Assembly: GCA_033765145.1 (NCBI GenBank)
Contig: JANRIH010000036.1
Coordinates: 1 to 64,000, forward strand
DNA: 64,000 nt
Direction: 5' to 3'
DNA from: JAGVSR01 sp033765145
Lineage (GTDB): Bacteria; Pseudomonadota; Alphaproteobacteria; Rhizobiales; Hyphomicrobiaceae
The notes beneath the pieces are model-generated. The model did no database searches and was not told the DNA's origin. It saw only the letters and a program-made list of their open reading frames with translations. Below are positions 7,175-15,252 of this stretch, piece by piece. The number at the start of each line of letters is the position of its first letter. The first letter of the stretch is position 1. The translations under genes were made by a program, and so were the position numbers.

Positions 7175-7213
7175 TTAGGAAACTGATGCTCTATCCAGCT
7201 GAGCTACGGGACC
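7175..7213 (-). pseudogene. 5' half of tRNA-Arg(CCU), broken at the anticodon loop (probable attachment site)
   Basis: On the minus strand the sequence reads like a tRNA from its first base. It has acceptor strand GGTCCCG, TA, D-arm GCTC...GAGC, anticodon-stem strand TCAGT, then the loop TTCCTAA with anticodon CCU. The next bases should be ACTGA to close the stem but are TCGAA, and no variable loop, T-arm or acceptor 3' strand follows. The gene is therefore truncated exactly at the end of the anticodon loop. The integrase starts about 220 bases further on, in the same orientation. Crossover in the anticodon loop is a known habit of tRNA-targeting integrases. The missing 3' half was not found between base 1 and here. 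Confidence 0.8.
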
Positions 7214-7449
7214 CCTCGCGTGGCGCGCGGGCGCACCATACATGAGGCTCGGCGCGGGAACAAAGCCCGAGATCAGCCGGACTTGGCAGCCTTCGAGCAC
7301 AGCGGAATGTCAGGAATATTCGGGGCGGACCATGTCCGAGGGCCGCCAGATGAAGCCCGCGGCGCCAGTCCGTCGGCTCCGCGCGCCGATCCGTCGCGCT
7401 AGTCTGTCGCGGTGGCCCGTCGCACTGGACCGTCGCGACGGTCCATCCC
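7214..7449. other. Gene-free stretch with a 20-base perfect palindrome
   Basis: No gene was found between the tRNA fragment and the anti-sigma factor gene. TGGACCGTCGCGACGGTCCA at 7426-7445 is a perfect palindrome ending 4 bases before the anti-sigma stop codon. It could form a 3' hairpin on that transcript, though no T-run follows. The promoter of the tRNA should also lie in this stretch. Confidence 0.5.
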
Positions 7450-8169
7450 TCAAGGCGTCGCCTTGACGAGGCGGCCCGTGTACATGACGGGCCCGGTCGG
7501 CAGGCCCGTCGGGGAGCCGCCCATGGGCTCCAGCGACACGGCGAACGAGGCGTTCATCAGCATGTCGCGATCAGGACCCGGCTCCACGGGCATCACGTTC
7601 ATCTCGCCTTCCCCGATCACACCCATCGACTTCGGCTTTGCGAGCGAGTCGTGCAGCATCCAGACCTCGTAGATCTTGTTGGCGACAGGTGCTGCACCGA
7701 CGGCGGTGATAATGCAGTTGCTCGTCTTCATGTCGACCATCAGAAGAAACGGCGGCATGTCTTTCGAGGCAGTCAGGACCGCGACATACTTGGTGCCGGG
7801 ATTCATCTCGGCCTGATAGTCGCGATAACCGAGAACGCCGACGAGGGCCGCAGCCACCGCGCTCACGCCGACGAACGCATTCCGCCAGCGCGCGGCGCGG
7901 CGTTCGAGCGCGCGCTCGCGTGCCTTCAACGACACGATGTGCTGCGCGAGGCCGATTTCGGCGCGTATCTTGTTGTACAGAGCCGGCGGAGGCGTCATCG
8001 GCCGGACGTTCTCGATCATCGGAGCGAGACGACGCTCCCAAGCGACAATGGCCCCTTCGAGCGCCTTGTCCGATGCGCGACGTTCCGCGACCGTCCGACG
8101 CTCGGCGGCGTCGAGTGTGCCGAGGACATACTCGGCGGCCAATCCATCGATGTCGTCGAGCTCGGTCAT
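7450..8169 (-). CDS. Anti-sigma factor, RskA-type
   Basis: This 239-residue membrane-anchored anti-sigma factor is predicted to hold the adjacent ECF sigma factor inactive. An N-terminal cytosolic anti-sigma domain (LAAEYVLGTLDAAERRTVAE, about 8-27) is followed by a helix with RARERALERRAARW and one transmembrane segment (about 113-131). The C-terminal RskA domain outside the membrane ends with the family pattern YEVWMLHDSLAKPKSMGVI and FAVSLEPMGGSPTGLPTGPVMYTG. The start was set at the ATG overlapping the sigma gene stop (ATGA); the long upstream extension in frame lies within the sigma gene. Release normally needs proteolysis of the outer domain. No zinc-binding HxxxCxxC (ZAS/ChrR) motif was seen, so sensing differs from ChrR. 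Confidence 0.9.
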   Translation of the reverse strand: MTELDDIDGLAAEYVLGTLDAAERRTVAERRASDKALEGAIVAWERRLAPMIENVRPMTPPPALYNKIRAEIGLAQHIVSLKARERALERRAARWRNAFVGVSAVAAALVGVLGYRDYQAEMNPGTKYVAVLTASKDMPPFLLMVDMKTSNCIITAVGAAPVANKIYEVWMLHDSLAKPKSMGVIGEGEMNVMPVEPGPDRDMLMNASFAVSLEPMGGSPTGLPTGPVMYTGRLVKATP

Positions 8170-8714
8170 TGCTCGAGGCACCCCTTCAGTTGGGCCAGGC
8201 TGCGATGAAGCCAGGTCTTGATCGTTCCTTCCGGCCGGTCGAATCGTTTGGCCAACGCTTCCCGGCTCATGCCGTCGAGATAGGCCAGGCGCACGATCTG
8301 CCGCTTTTCGGGTTCCAGGCCTTCGAGGCACCGCATCAGCCGCGCCACGTCTTCCTGGCGTTCAAGGCCAACGAGCGGATGCTCGTCGTCACTTTCGAGG
8401 TTGTCGAGTTCACTCTCATCGGCCGAGGCCTTCGGCACACGCCGGCGGACTTCATCGAGCGCCCGGTTGCGGACAATCGCCGACATCCAGGTCATCGGGG
8501 CCGCGATGGCCGGATTGAAATCCCCGGCCTTCTCCCAGACCTTGACGTAAGCCTCCTGGAGCACTTCCTCGGCCACCTCCCGGCTCTTGAGAATACGGAC
8601 CGCAACTGCGAAAAGTTTCGGCGACGTCGCCTGATAGAGTTCCGCGAACGCCGACTCTTGGCCCTTTGCAACGGCGGCGAGAAGCTCGGCGTACTTGTCT
8701 GTGGCAGGCGGCAT
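8166..8714 (-). CDS. ECF-family RNA polymerase sigma factor (SigK/RpoE-like)
   Basis: This 182-residue group 4 sigma factor has region 2 at about 20-95 (FAELYQATSPKLFAVAVRIL, AEEVLQEAYVKVWEKAGDF, PMTWMSAIVRNRALDEVRRR). Region 4 lies at about 125-180 (PEKRQIVRLAYLDGMSREAL then RPEGTIKTWLHRSLAQLKGCL). Its stop codon overlaps the start of the anti-sigma gene by four bases, the usual sign of paired expression. The neighbouring photolyase and DUF2256 genes raise the possibility of a light or oxidative-stress regulon, as with RpoE in Rhodobacter, but that link is inferred from position. The sigma factor probably controls its own operon. Confidence 0.93.
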   Translation of the reverse strand: MPPATDKYAELLAAVAKGQESAFAELYQATSPKLFAVAVRILKSREVAEEVLQEAYVKVWEKAGDFNPAIAAPMTWMSAIVRNRALDEVRRRVPKASADESELDNLESDDEHPLVGLERQEDVARLMRCLEGLEPEKRQIVRLAYLDGMSREALAKRFDRPEGTIKTWLHRSLAQLKGCLEQ

Positions 8715-8821
8715 CGAACCTCGCGCGCGCAGCGGGGCGGCAGGGGCGCAGCGACACTTAAGTCCAACAGCCGACCCCTGTCGAGACGCTCGAGGCCGAT
8801 CGCGCGGGTGTCAGCCGGACG

Positions 8822-8850
8822 CTTACGTTCTAAGGTTGACGCGCGTTTCC
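8822..8850 (-). promoter_or_regulatory. Possible ECF-type promoter of the sigma/anti-sigma operon
   Basis: On the minus strand GGAAAC (8845-8850) and CGTAAG (8822-8827) are separated by 17 bases, resembling the GGAAC...CGT pattern of many ECF promoters. It lies about 110 bases before the sigma ATG, as would fit autoregulation. The match is loose and similar short motifs occur by chance. Confidence 0.3.
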
Positions 8851-8869
8851 CAATCTTCAGCAACGGTTG

Positions 8870-9220
8870 ATGTTCATGCCCGCCTGGCTTGCCCCCATCC
8901 TTCTGCTCGCCGCCTCGAACGTGTTTATGACATTCGCGTGGTATGGGCACCTCAAATACAAGGAGGCGCCGCTCCTGACGGTCGTGCTCGCGAGCTGGGC
9001 GATCGCGTTTTTCGAGTACTGCCTCGCGGTGCCGGCCAACCGCCTTGGACACGGCATCTATACAGCCGCCGAACTGAAGACGATCCAGGAAGTCATCACC
9101 CTCCTGGTCTTCATGGGTTTTTCGATCCTCTATCTCAACGAGGCGATCACCATGAACCATGTCATCGGTTTTTCGCTGATCGCGGCCGGCGCGTTCTTCG
9201 TATTCCGCGGACCTTTCTGA
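8870..9220 (+). CDS. DUF486 family small membrane protein
   Basis: This 116-residue protein has four hydrophobic helices covering most of its length and matches the DUF486 (DMT-like) family. Characteristic stretches are NVFMTFAWYGHLK, SWAIAFFEYCLAVPANRLG and the C-terminal LNEAITMNHVIGFSLI. It would sit in the inner membrane; family members resemble half-size drug/metabolite transporters but have no proven substrate. The ATG at 8870 gives the usual family length. A TTG directly before it or the ATG at 8876 are alternatives. It is divergent from the sigma operon and is followed after 45 bases by the photolyase gene. A short hairpin (GGTCCG/CGGACC, 9221-9238) lies between them. Confidence 0.85.
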   Translation: MFMPAWLAPILLLAASNVFMTFAWYGHLKYKEAPLLTVVLASWAIAFFEYCLAVPANRLGHGIYTAAELKTIQEVITLLVFMGFSILYLNEAITMNHVIGFSLIAAGAFFVFRGPF

Positions 9221-9265
9221 GGTCCGTTGCGGCGGACCGTCATCCGCCTTTCAGCGAGTTCCACC

Positions 9266-10879
9266 ATGTCACGCGCTCCCACAACTGACGGCGCGCGCCT
9301 CATCCCGATCCTCGGCGACCAACTCAGCCACCATATGACGAGCCTTCGCGCCGGAGAACCGTCGCGAGATCTCGTCCTCATGGCCGAGGTCGCGGACGAG
9401 ACGACCTATGTTCCCCACCACAAGAAGAAGATCGCATTCATCTTCGCCGCCATGCGCCATTTCGCGGGCGAGCTTTCCGCCCATGGATGGCGCGTTCGGT
9501 ACGTGACGCTCGACGCACCCGGAAACACCGGAAGCCTCGCGGGCGAGGTCGTGCGCGCCGTCCAGGCGTGTGGCGCCTCGGGCATCATCGTGACCGAGCC
9601 CGGGGAATGGCGTGTGCTCTCACAAATGCGTACCTGGGGCGAGGCGGCCGGCGTGCCGATCGACATTCTCGATGACGAGCGCTTCATTGCGAGCCACGCG
9701 CGTTTCCGCCGTTGGGCCGACGGCAAAAAGACGCTTCGCATGGAGCACTTCTATCGCGAGATGCGGCGCGAAACGGGCCTGCTCATGGACGGCGCCGAAC
9801 CGCTCGGCGGGCAGTGGAATTTCGACCATGAGAACCGCAAACCGGCCAAGCCCGACCTCTTCATGCCGGAGCCCTTGCGGTTCGAACCGGACGTCGTCAC
9901 TCGCGAGGTGATCGATCTCGTCGAGCGCCGGTTCGGGCGGAACTTCGGGAAGCTCGAACCATTCTGGTTCGCCGTGCAGCGCCGCGACGCACTCCGCCAA
10001 CTCGATCACTTCATCGCGACAGGGCTCCGCTATTTCGGAGATTTCCAGGACGCGATGTTGAAAGACAACCGGTTTCTCTATCACTCGCTTCTGTCGATGT
10101 ATCTCAACGTCGGGCTCCTTGACGCCCGCGAGATCTGCGCGCGTGTCGATAGGGCCTACCGCGACGGCGACATTCCGCTCAATTCCGCGGAGGGCTACAT
10201 CCGGCAGATCATCGGCTGGCGCGAATATGTGCGTGGAATCTATTGGCTCAAAATGCCGAAGTATGTCGACGAGAACGCGCTCGGCCACGATCGTCCGATC
10301 CCGGATTTCTATTGGACGGGCAACACCGACATGGCCTGCCTCGCGGCCGCGATCGGTCAGACGCGGGACGAGGCCTACGCGCATCACATCCAGCGGCTCA
10401 TGGTGACCGGCAACTTCGCGCTCCTCGCCGGCGTCGATCCCCGGGACATCCACGAGTGGTATCTGGCCGTGTACGCCGACGCCTTCGAATGGGTCGAGCT
10501 GCCGAACACTCTCGGCATGAGCCAGTACGCGGACGGAGGGCTCCTAGGCTCGAAGCCCTACGCGGCGAGCGGGGCCTACATCAACAGGATGTCGGACTAT
10601 TGCCGGGGATGCCGGTACGACGTCAAACAGCGCACGGGCGATGATGCGTGTCCGTTCAACGCGCTTTATTGGGACTTCATCGCCCGGCACGAGGGAACGC
10701 TCGCGCGCAATCCGCGCATGGCTCAGATCTATGCCTCCTGGCGCAAGATGCCCGAGGCGACGCGGCTCGAGCTCCGGGCCAGCGCAGGCCGTTTTCTCGC
10801 GACGCTCAAACCTTGGCTCCGTTCCGTTGCGGACGGGCCGGGTGCCTCCCCTTCCGGCAAGCGTCCGAGCAGTACTTGA
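9266..10879 (+). CDS. Iron-sulfur bacterial cryptochrome/photolyase (PhrB/CryB-like, (6-4) photolyase class)
   Basis: This 537-residue flavoprotein is predicted to repair (6-4) photoproducts or act as a blue-light sensor, with FAD, a lumazine-type antenna and a [4Fe-4S] cluster. The N-terminal Rossmann domain begins RLIPILGDQLS. The C-terminal FAD domain includes RQIIGWREYVRGIYW and the Trp/Tyr-rich ELPNTLGMSQYADGG. Four cysteines at 358, 446, 449 and 462 (MACL, YCRGCRY, ACPF) have spacings of 88, 3 and 13. From memory these are the same spacings as the cluster ligands of Agrobacterium PhrB (350, 438, 441, 454). The ATG at 9266 was preferred over the TTG at 9227 because the fold begins shortly after it. 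The 3' end overlaps the DUF2256 gene on the other strand. Confidence 0.93.
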   Translation: MSRAPTTDGARLIPILGDQLSHHMTSLRAGEPSRDLVLMAEVADETTYVPHHKKKIAFIFAAMRHFAGELSAHGWRVRYVTLDAPGNTGSLAGEVVRAVQACGASGIIVTEPGEWRVLSQMRTWGEAAGVPIDILDDERFIASHARFRRWADGKKTLRMEHFYREMRRETGLLMDGAEPLGGQWNFDHENRKPAKPDLFMPEPLRFEPDVVTREVIDLVERRFGRNFGKLEPFWFAVQRRDALRQLDHFIATGLRYFGDFQDAMLKDNRFLYHSLLSMYLNVGLLDAREICARVDRAYRDGDIPLNSAEGYIRQIIGWREYVRGIYWLKMPKYVDENALGHDRPIPDFYWTGNTDMACLAAAIGQTRDEAYAHHIQRLMVTGNFALLAGVDPRDIHEWYLAVYADAFEWVELPNTLGMSQYADGGLLGSKPYAASGAYINRMSDYCRGCRYDVKQRTGDDACPFNALYWDFIARHEGTLARNPRMAQIYASWRKMPEATRLELRASAGRFLATLKPWLRSVADGPGASPSGKRPSST

Positions 10880-10982
10880 CCTCGTCCCAGACCTTGGCCC
10901 ACGCCCGGCGCCAAACGAAGGGTCGCCCGCAGGACACACATGTGCGGGACGGCAACTCCGACTTTTTTCGCATTTTCGCCAT
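10806..10982 (-). CDS. DUF2256 family zinc-ribbon-like protein
   Basis: This 58-residue protein has the DUF2256 pattern: a basic start (MAKMRKKSELP), CVSCGRPFVWRRAW, then VKYCSDACRKGR. Two cysteine pairs suggest one bound zinc. The ATG at 10982 gives the usual family length; a longer in-frame extension to 11066 lacks family features. The function is unknown, but genes of this family are commonly found beside cryptochrome/photolyase genes, as here. It runs convergent to the photolyase gene and overlaps its last 74 bases, so transcripts of the two would be complementary at their ends. Confidence 0.85.
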   Translation of the reverse strand: MAKMRKKSELPSRTCVSCGRPFVWRRAWAKVWDEVKYCSDACRKGRHPARPQRNGAKV

Positions 10983-11071
10983 GCCCCAAAGTGTACGACA
11001 ACGGGCGTGAAACGGGTCTCCTCTGCGAGGGCACCTGGACAGGACCCAACCGCACGCGAAGCCCAACGATC

Positions 11072-11809
11072 ATGCCGCTGCCGCTGAAAGACGTCGCTGT
11101 CGTCCTCGCCGCCCATGGCGATCGCGGGGGGGATGCGCCAAACCGCGCGCTCCGCTCGCATCGCGATGGGCTGGCGGCCATGGGATTGTTCCGCACGGTC
11201 GAGGCCGGTGTCCTGAACGGCGAGCCGAGCCTAGAGTCCGCGCTGAAGCTCGCCCAATCCAAAGGCGCCATCCGGATCGCGGTCTATCCGATGTTCATGT
11301 CCGCGGGCTATTTCACGAACACCGTGCTCCCCGAACGCATTTCACGCATGGGTCTCGATCGGCAATGCAGAATCCTCGAGCCGCTCGGGCTCGATCTGCG
11401 TATTCCCGAGCTTCTTCTGGCGGAAGCCCTCGCAGCGGCCCATGCGCATGGACTCGATCCAGGCGCCGCCCGTCTCCTGATCGTCGGTCACGGCTCTAAG
11501 CTCGGACCGGCGTCGGCCAACGCGACGCGGCACGTCGCGCTTGCGGTTGCGCGGGACAGCCGGTTCAAGATCGTCGACACGGCGTTTCTGGAGGAGGCGC
11601 CGTTCCTGGACGATGCGCTCTCCGGCGATCCGATGCCGACGGTCGTTTCGGGATTTTTTTCCGGTGACGGCATGCATGCCCAGGAGGACGTTCCGAAAGC
11701 CATTGCCGCATCCGGCCATGCCGCCGTCTATGCCGGATCGATCGGGCGTTCGGCCGAGCTTGCGACCGTCGTCAGGGACGCCGTCGTCGCAGCCATGGTC
11801 CGCACCTGA
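11072..11809 (+). CDS. CbiX-like sirohydrochlorin cobalto/ferrochelatase family protein
   Basis: This 245-residue protein consists of two CbiX-type halves. The first begins VAVVLAAHGDRGG with the metal-site histidine (H15). The second has LLIVGHGSKLGPASANATRH and later SGFFSGDGMHAQEDVP. Enzymes of this family insert cobalt or iron into sirohydrochlorin for cobalamin or siroheme. No other cobalamin or siroheme gene is nearby, so the pathway cannot be stated. The ATG at 11072 was chosen since the fold starts right after it; the frame is open further upstream to 10940. The gene precedes the PilZ-domain gene by about 160 bases. Confidence 0.8.
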   Translation: MPLPLKDVAVVLAAHGDRGGDAPNRALRSHRDGLAAMGLFRTVEAGVLNGEPSLESALKLAQSKGAIRIAVYPMFMSAGYFTNTVLPERISRMGLDRQCRILEPLGLDLRIPELLLAEALAAAHAHGLDPGAARLLIVGHGSKLGPASANATRHVALAVARDSRFKIVDTAFLEEAPFLDDALSGDPMPTVVSGFFSGDGMHAQEDVPKAIAASGHAAVYAGSIGRSAELATVVRDAVVAAMVRT

Positions 11810-11969
11810 TCGGAGATCGCTTTCACTCGTCCGATGGGTCAACGTCCGATGGGTCAGGCCACGCGCTTTTTTGCTACCTATAATTGTATTTAACTCGATT
11901 TACATCACTATTTGTCAATAATGCTATTCTAGGTTGTGCTATATTCGGTTTTTTCGAAGGGGTTCCCAC

Positions 11970-12869
11970 GTGCAGCCGATCGCCCTATTTCCCGACCGCC
12001 GTAACGCTCATGCGCCTCCGGCCGAAGATCGCGCGGCATCCTCGGAGCGCGCAGCCCCCGTGGAAATGCCGACGCCGGCGACGCCCGTCGCACTGATCGA
12101 AGCGGCCGTCGCGGAACTTCATCATGTCGCCCTGTCAGTTGCGGTCGTGACGAGCGCGATCAATTCCATGAAGGATTGGCGCGCCCGGCTCAGCGCTGAC
12201 GAGATCGCACGGCGATTGCCGCGAACGATCTCGCTCGCGCGGGTCCTGTCACTCCTGGAGTCGGATGCTGTGGATCACTCGGCACTCACGGCGCCGACGT
12301 CGGTCGTCGTGACTGAACTTCAAAAGTGCGTTTTGGCACTCGGCGAATTCTTCGACGATGCGACGACCATCGGCGCCGCGCGGGCCGGGACACTTCATGC
12401 GCGACGGCTCGGCGATCAGTGGCGGCCCATCTGCCGCTCCCTTTCGGACATCGTGCTGGCCTGGCAACAGGCTTCTCCGCCCACGCTGCCCGAGCTTTAC
12501 GCGCAGAACACCCGAATTCTGTCGGCCTTGCTGCTCGGGGCGGCGGCCGGCTTCCGGCCCTGTCTCGACGACGACGGCGCGCTTTACGCGCCCGAGCTGC
12601 CTCAGATGCGGCGTTGGCCGCGCCGGTACGTGCTGCAGAGCTGCCTCGTCATGACCGACAACTTCCTGCTCGAAGCCGTCGTTCGCGATGCGTCCGCCGG
12701 CGGGCTCGGTCTCGATCAAGTACACGGCGTGCAACCGGGAGACGTTCTCGCGGTCGAATTGCAGTCCGGCCGACGTTTCCACGGCGTCGTCGCCTGGTCG
12801 AAATACGGCAAGGCGGGTTTGCGTTTCGATATACCGCTGCCCGATGATGACCCGCTAATTGCGGAGTGA
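11970..12869 (+). CDS. PilZ-domain protein, putative c-di-GMP receptor
   Basis: This 299-residue protein has a C-terminal PilZ-like domain (about 210-295) with the two c-di-GMP contact motifs: an arginine cluster RRWPRRY and DASAGG (the D/NxSxxG motif). The hydrophobic strand GVVAWSKYGKAGLRFD follows. Residues 40-205 are helical and not recognised; they include RARLSADEIARRLPRTI and a short segment like a dimer interface. The start is a GTG at 11970 with GAAGGGG placed correctly upstream. The 100 bases before it are strikingly AT-rich for this genome and probably contain the promoter. A strong hairpin terminator follows the gene. The output partner is not evident. Confidence 0.75.
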   Translation: MQPIALFPDRRNAHAPPAEDRAASSERAAPVEMPTPATPVALIEAAVAELHHVALSVAVVTSAINSMKDWRARLSADEIARRLPRTISLARVLSLLESDAVDHSALTAPTSVVVTELQKCVLALGEFFDDATTIGAARAGTLHARRLGDQWRPICRSLSDIVLAWQQASPPTLPELYAQNTRILSALLLGAAAGFRPCLDDDGALYAPELPQMRRWPRRYVLQSCLVMTDNFLLEAVVRDASAGGLGLDQVHGVQPGDVLAVELQSGRRFHGVVAWSKYGKAGLRFDIPLPDDDPLIAE

Positions 12870-12906
12870 CGCACACACACGACGGGCGGTATCAATCGGA
12901 GACAGC

Positions 12907-12935
12907 AAAAAAGGGCGGCCCGACGGCCGCCCTTT
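12907..12935 (-). terminator. Bidirectional Rho-independent terminator between the PilZ gene and pnp
   Basis: AAAGGGCGGCC (12910-12920) and GGCCGCCCTTT (12925-12935) form an 11-bp perfect stem with a 4-base loop. On the minus strand it is followed by a run of six T, so it should end the rpsO-pnp transcript. It can also serve the convergent PilZ gene. Confidence 0.88.
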
Positions 12936-12967
12936 CTCATGCAAATTCCCGGCGCTCGCGGCGCATT

Positions 12968-15178
12968 TCAGTCGCGCTCGCGGCGCGGGCCGCGATCACG
13001 GCCGCCGCGGCCGCCGTCGCGATCCCGGCGTGGCGGACGCTCGCCCGAGAACTGCTCCTCGGGCTCGCCCGGGGCGCGCGGAATTTCCTGGCCGGTCTTC
13101 TGATCCACGATCTTCATGGAGAGGCGCGTCTTGCCGCGATCGTCGAAGCCTAGGAGCTTGACGAAGACTTCCTGGCCTTCCTTCACGACCTCGCCGACGG
13201 TCTCGGGGCGGCCATTCGTCAGCTGCGAGATATGAACGAGGCCATCTTTCGCGCCGAAGAAGTTCACGAAAGCGCCGAACTCCATGATCTTCACGACCTT
13301 GCCCTTGTAGATCTGGCCGACCTCGGGCTCGGATGTGATGCCGCGGATGCGGGCGAGGGCCTTCTCGATCGATTCGCGATTGGCGGAGGCGATCTTGACC
13401 GTGCCGTCGTCCTCGATGTCGATCTTGGCGCCTGACTCCGCTACGATTTCGCGGATAACGGAGCCGCCCGATCCGATGACCTCGCGGATCTTGTCGGTCG
13501 GGATCTTGATCGTCTCGATGCGCGGCGCGTACTCGCCCAATTCCTCACGCGCGCCGGTCAGCGCCTTCGACATCTCGCTCAAGATGTGCAAGCGGCCGTC
13601 CTTCGCCTGGGCGAGCGCGACCTTCATGATCTCCTCGGTGATACCGGTGATCTTGATGTCCATCTGGAGCGCGGTGACGCCCTTCTCGGTTCCGGCGACC
13701 TTGAAGTCCATGTCGCCCAGATGATCCTCGTCGCCGAGGATGTCCGAGAGCACGACGAAGTCGTCGCCTTCCTTGATGAGACCCATCGCAATACCCGCGA
13801 CTGGCGACTTCAAGGGCACGCCGGCATCCATGAGCGCCAGCGAGGTGCCGCAGACCGTCGCCATGGACGACGAGCCGTTGCTTTCGAGAATTTCCGACAC
13901 GACACGAAGCGTGTAGGGGAACTCCTCCTGCGACGGCAGGAGCGGACGGACGGCGCGCCATGCCAGCTTGCCGTGGCCGATTTCGCGGCGGCCGGGCGAG
14001 CCCATGCGGCCCGTTTCGCCCACGGAGAACGGCGGGAAATTGTAGTGCAGCAGGAAGCGCTCCTTCTTAGTGCCTTCGAGCGTGTCGACATACTGCTCGT
14101 CCTCGCCGGTGCCGAGCGTCGCAACCACGAGGGCCTGCGTCTCACCGCGCGTGAAGAGCGCCGAGCCGTGGGTGCGCGGGAGCACGTGCACCTCGGAGAG
14201 GATCGAGCGCACGGTCACGAGATCACGGCCGTCGATGCGCCGCTTCGTCTTCAAGACGTCGCCGCGCATGATGTCCATTTCGAGCGCCTTGAACGTGTCG
14301 CCGAGCAGAACCTTCTCGCTTGGATCGTCCGGGATCTCGACGCCTTCCGAAATCTTCTTCTTGGCTTCGGACACGAGGTCGTTGCGCTTGCCCTTCTCCT
14401 TGGTCGAGAAAGCAGTCTTGAGCGTCGCCTCCGCCAGCGCCTTCACCTTGTCGGCATATTTGCTCTTGTCGGGGATCTTGATGTCCCAAGGCTCCTTGGC
14501 GGCCGTCTCGGCGAGCTTGATGATCGCCTGAATGACCGGCTGGAAGTGACGGTGGCCGAACATGACGGCGCCGAGCATCTTCTCTTCGGAGAGCTCCTTG
14601 GCTTCCGATTCGACCATCATCACCGCGTCCTGCGTGCCGGCGATGACGAGGTCGAGATCGCTGTCCTTCATCTCGTCGATCATCGGGTTCAGGACGTATT
14701 CCCCGCCGATCACGCCGACGCGCGCCGCGCCGATCGGACCGAGGAACGGCAGGCCTGAAAGGGTCAGCGCCGCGGAGGCCGCGACCATTCCTGGAATATC
14801 GGGATCGTTCTCGAGATCATGGGAAAGGACGGTGACGACGACCTGCACTTCGTTCTTGAACCCCTCGACGAACAGAGGGCGGATCGGGCGGTCGATCAGG
14901 CGAGAGGTCAGCGTCTCCTTCTCGGTCGGACGGCCTTCGCGCTTGAAGTATCCGCCCGGAATCTTGCCGGCAGCGTAGGTGCGTTCCTGATAATTGACGG
15001 TCAGCGGAAAGAAATCGATGCCGGGCTTGGCGGATTTCGCGCCCACGACGGTCGCGAGCACGCTCGTCTCGCCGTACTGCGCATAGACGGCGGCGTCCGC
15101 CTGGCGGGCCATGTGCCCGGTTTCGAGCTTGAGCTTGCGCCCGCCCCATTCGATTTCAACACGATGGATATCGAACAT
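12968..15178 (-). CDS. pnp: Polyribonucleotide nucleotidyltransferase (PNPase)
   Basis: This 736-residue 3'-5' phosphorolytic exoribonuclease of RNA decay forms a trimer and often joins the degradosome. Two RNase PH domains (about 1-240 and 310-545) flank a helical linker. They are followed by a KH domain (IPTDKIREVIGSGGSVIREI) and an S1 domain (GKVVKIMEFGAFVNFFGAKDG). The last 40 residues are Arg/Asp/Gly-rich. Length is within the family norm, slightly longer for the tail. It lies downstream of rpsO, the near-universal order. The 206-base spacer contains two strong hairpins that could be targets of RNase III autoregulation, as known in E. coli. Confidence 0.97.
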   Translation of the reverse strand: MFDIHRVEIEWGGRKLKLETGHMARQADAAVYAQYGETSVLATVVGAKSAKPGIDFFPLTVNYQERTYAAGKIPGGYFKREGRPTEKETLTSRLIDRPIRPLFVEGFKNEVQVVVTVLSHDLENDPDIPGMVAASAALTLSGLPFLGPIGAARVGVIGGEYVLNPMIDEMKDSDLDLVIAGTQDAVMMVESEAKELSEEKMLGAVMFGHRHFQPVIQAIIKLAETAAKEPWDIKIPDKSKYADKVKALAEATLKTAFSTKEKGKRNDLVSEAKKKISEGVEIPDDPSEKVLLGDTFKALEMDIMRGDVLKTKRRIDGRDLVTVRSILSEVHVLPRTHGSALFTRGETQALVVATLGTGEDEQYVDTLEGTKKERFLLHYNFPPFSVGETGRMGSPGRREIGHGKLAWRAVRPLLPSQEEFPYTLRVVSEILESNGSSSMATVCGTSLALMDAGVPLKSPVAGIAMGLIKEGDDFVVLSDILGDEDHLGDMDFKVAGTEKGVTALQMDIKITGITEEIMKVALAQAKDGRLHILSEMSKALTGAREELGEYAPRIETIKIPTDKIREVIGSGGSVIREIVAESGAKIDIEDDGTVKIASANRESIEKALARIRGITSEPEVGQIYKGKVVKIMEFGAFVNFFGAKDGLVHISQLTNGRPETVGEVVKEGQEVFVKLLGFDDRGKTRLSMKIVDQKTGQEIPRAPGEPEEQFSGERPPRRDRDGGRGGRDRGPRRERD

Positions 15179-15252
15179 GTCTTCCTAGCTTTCGTTCTCG
15201 TTCTTCGATTCGGTTTTTCGTTTGCGGCACGGTCATTAGCATGAAAGCGCAA

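Noticed and set aside
7450..8331. Long version of the anti-sigma factor starting at 8331
   Set aside because: The extra residues lie inside the sigma factor gene; the ATGA overlap at 8166-8169 gives a natural start.
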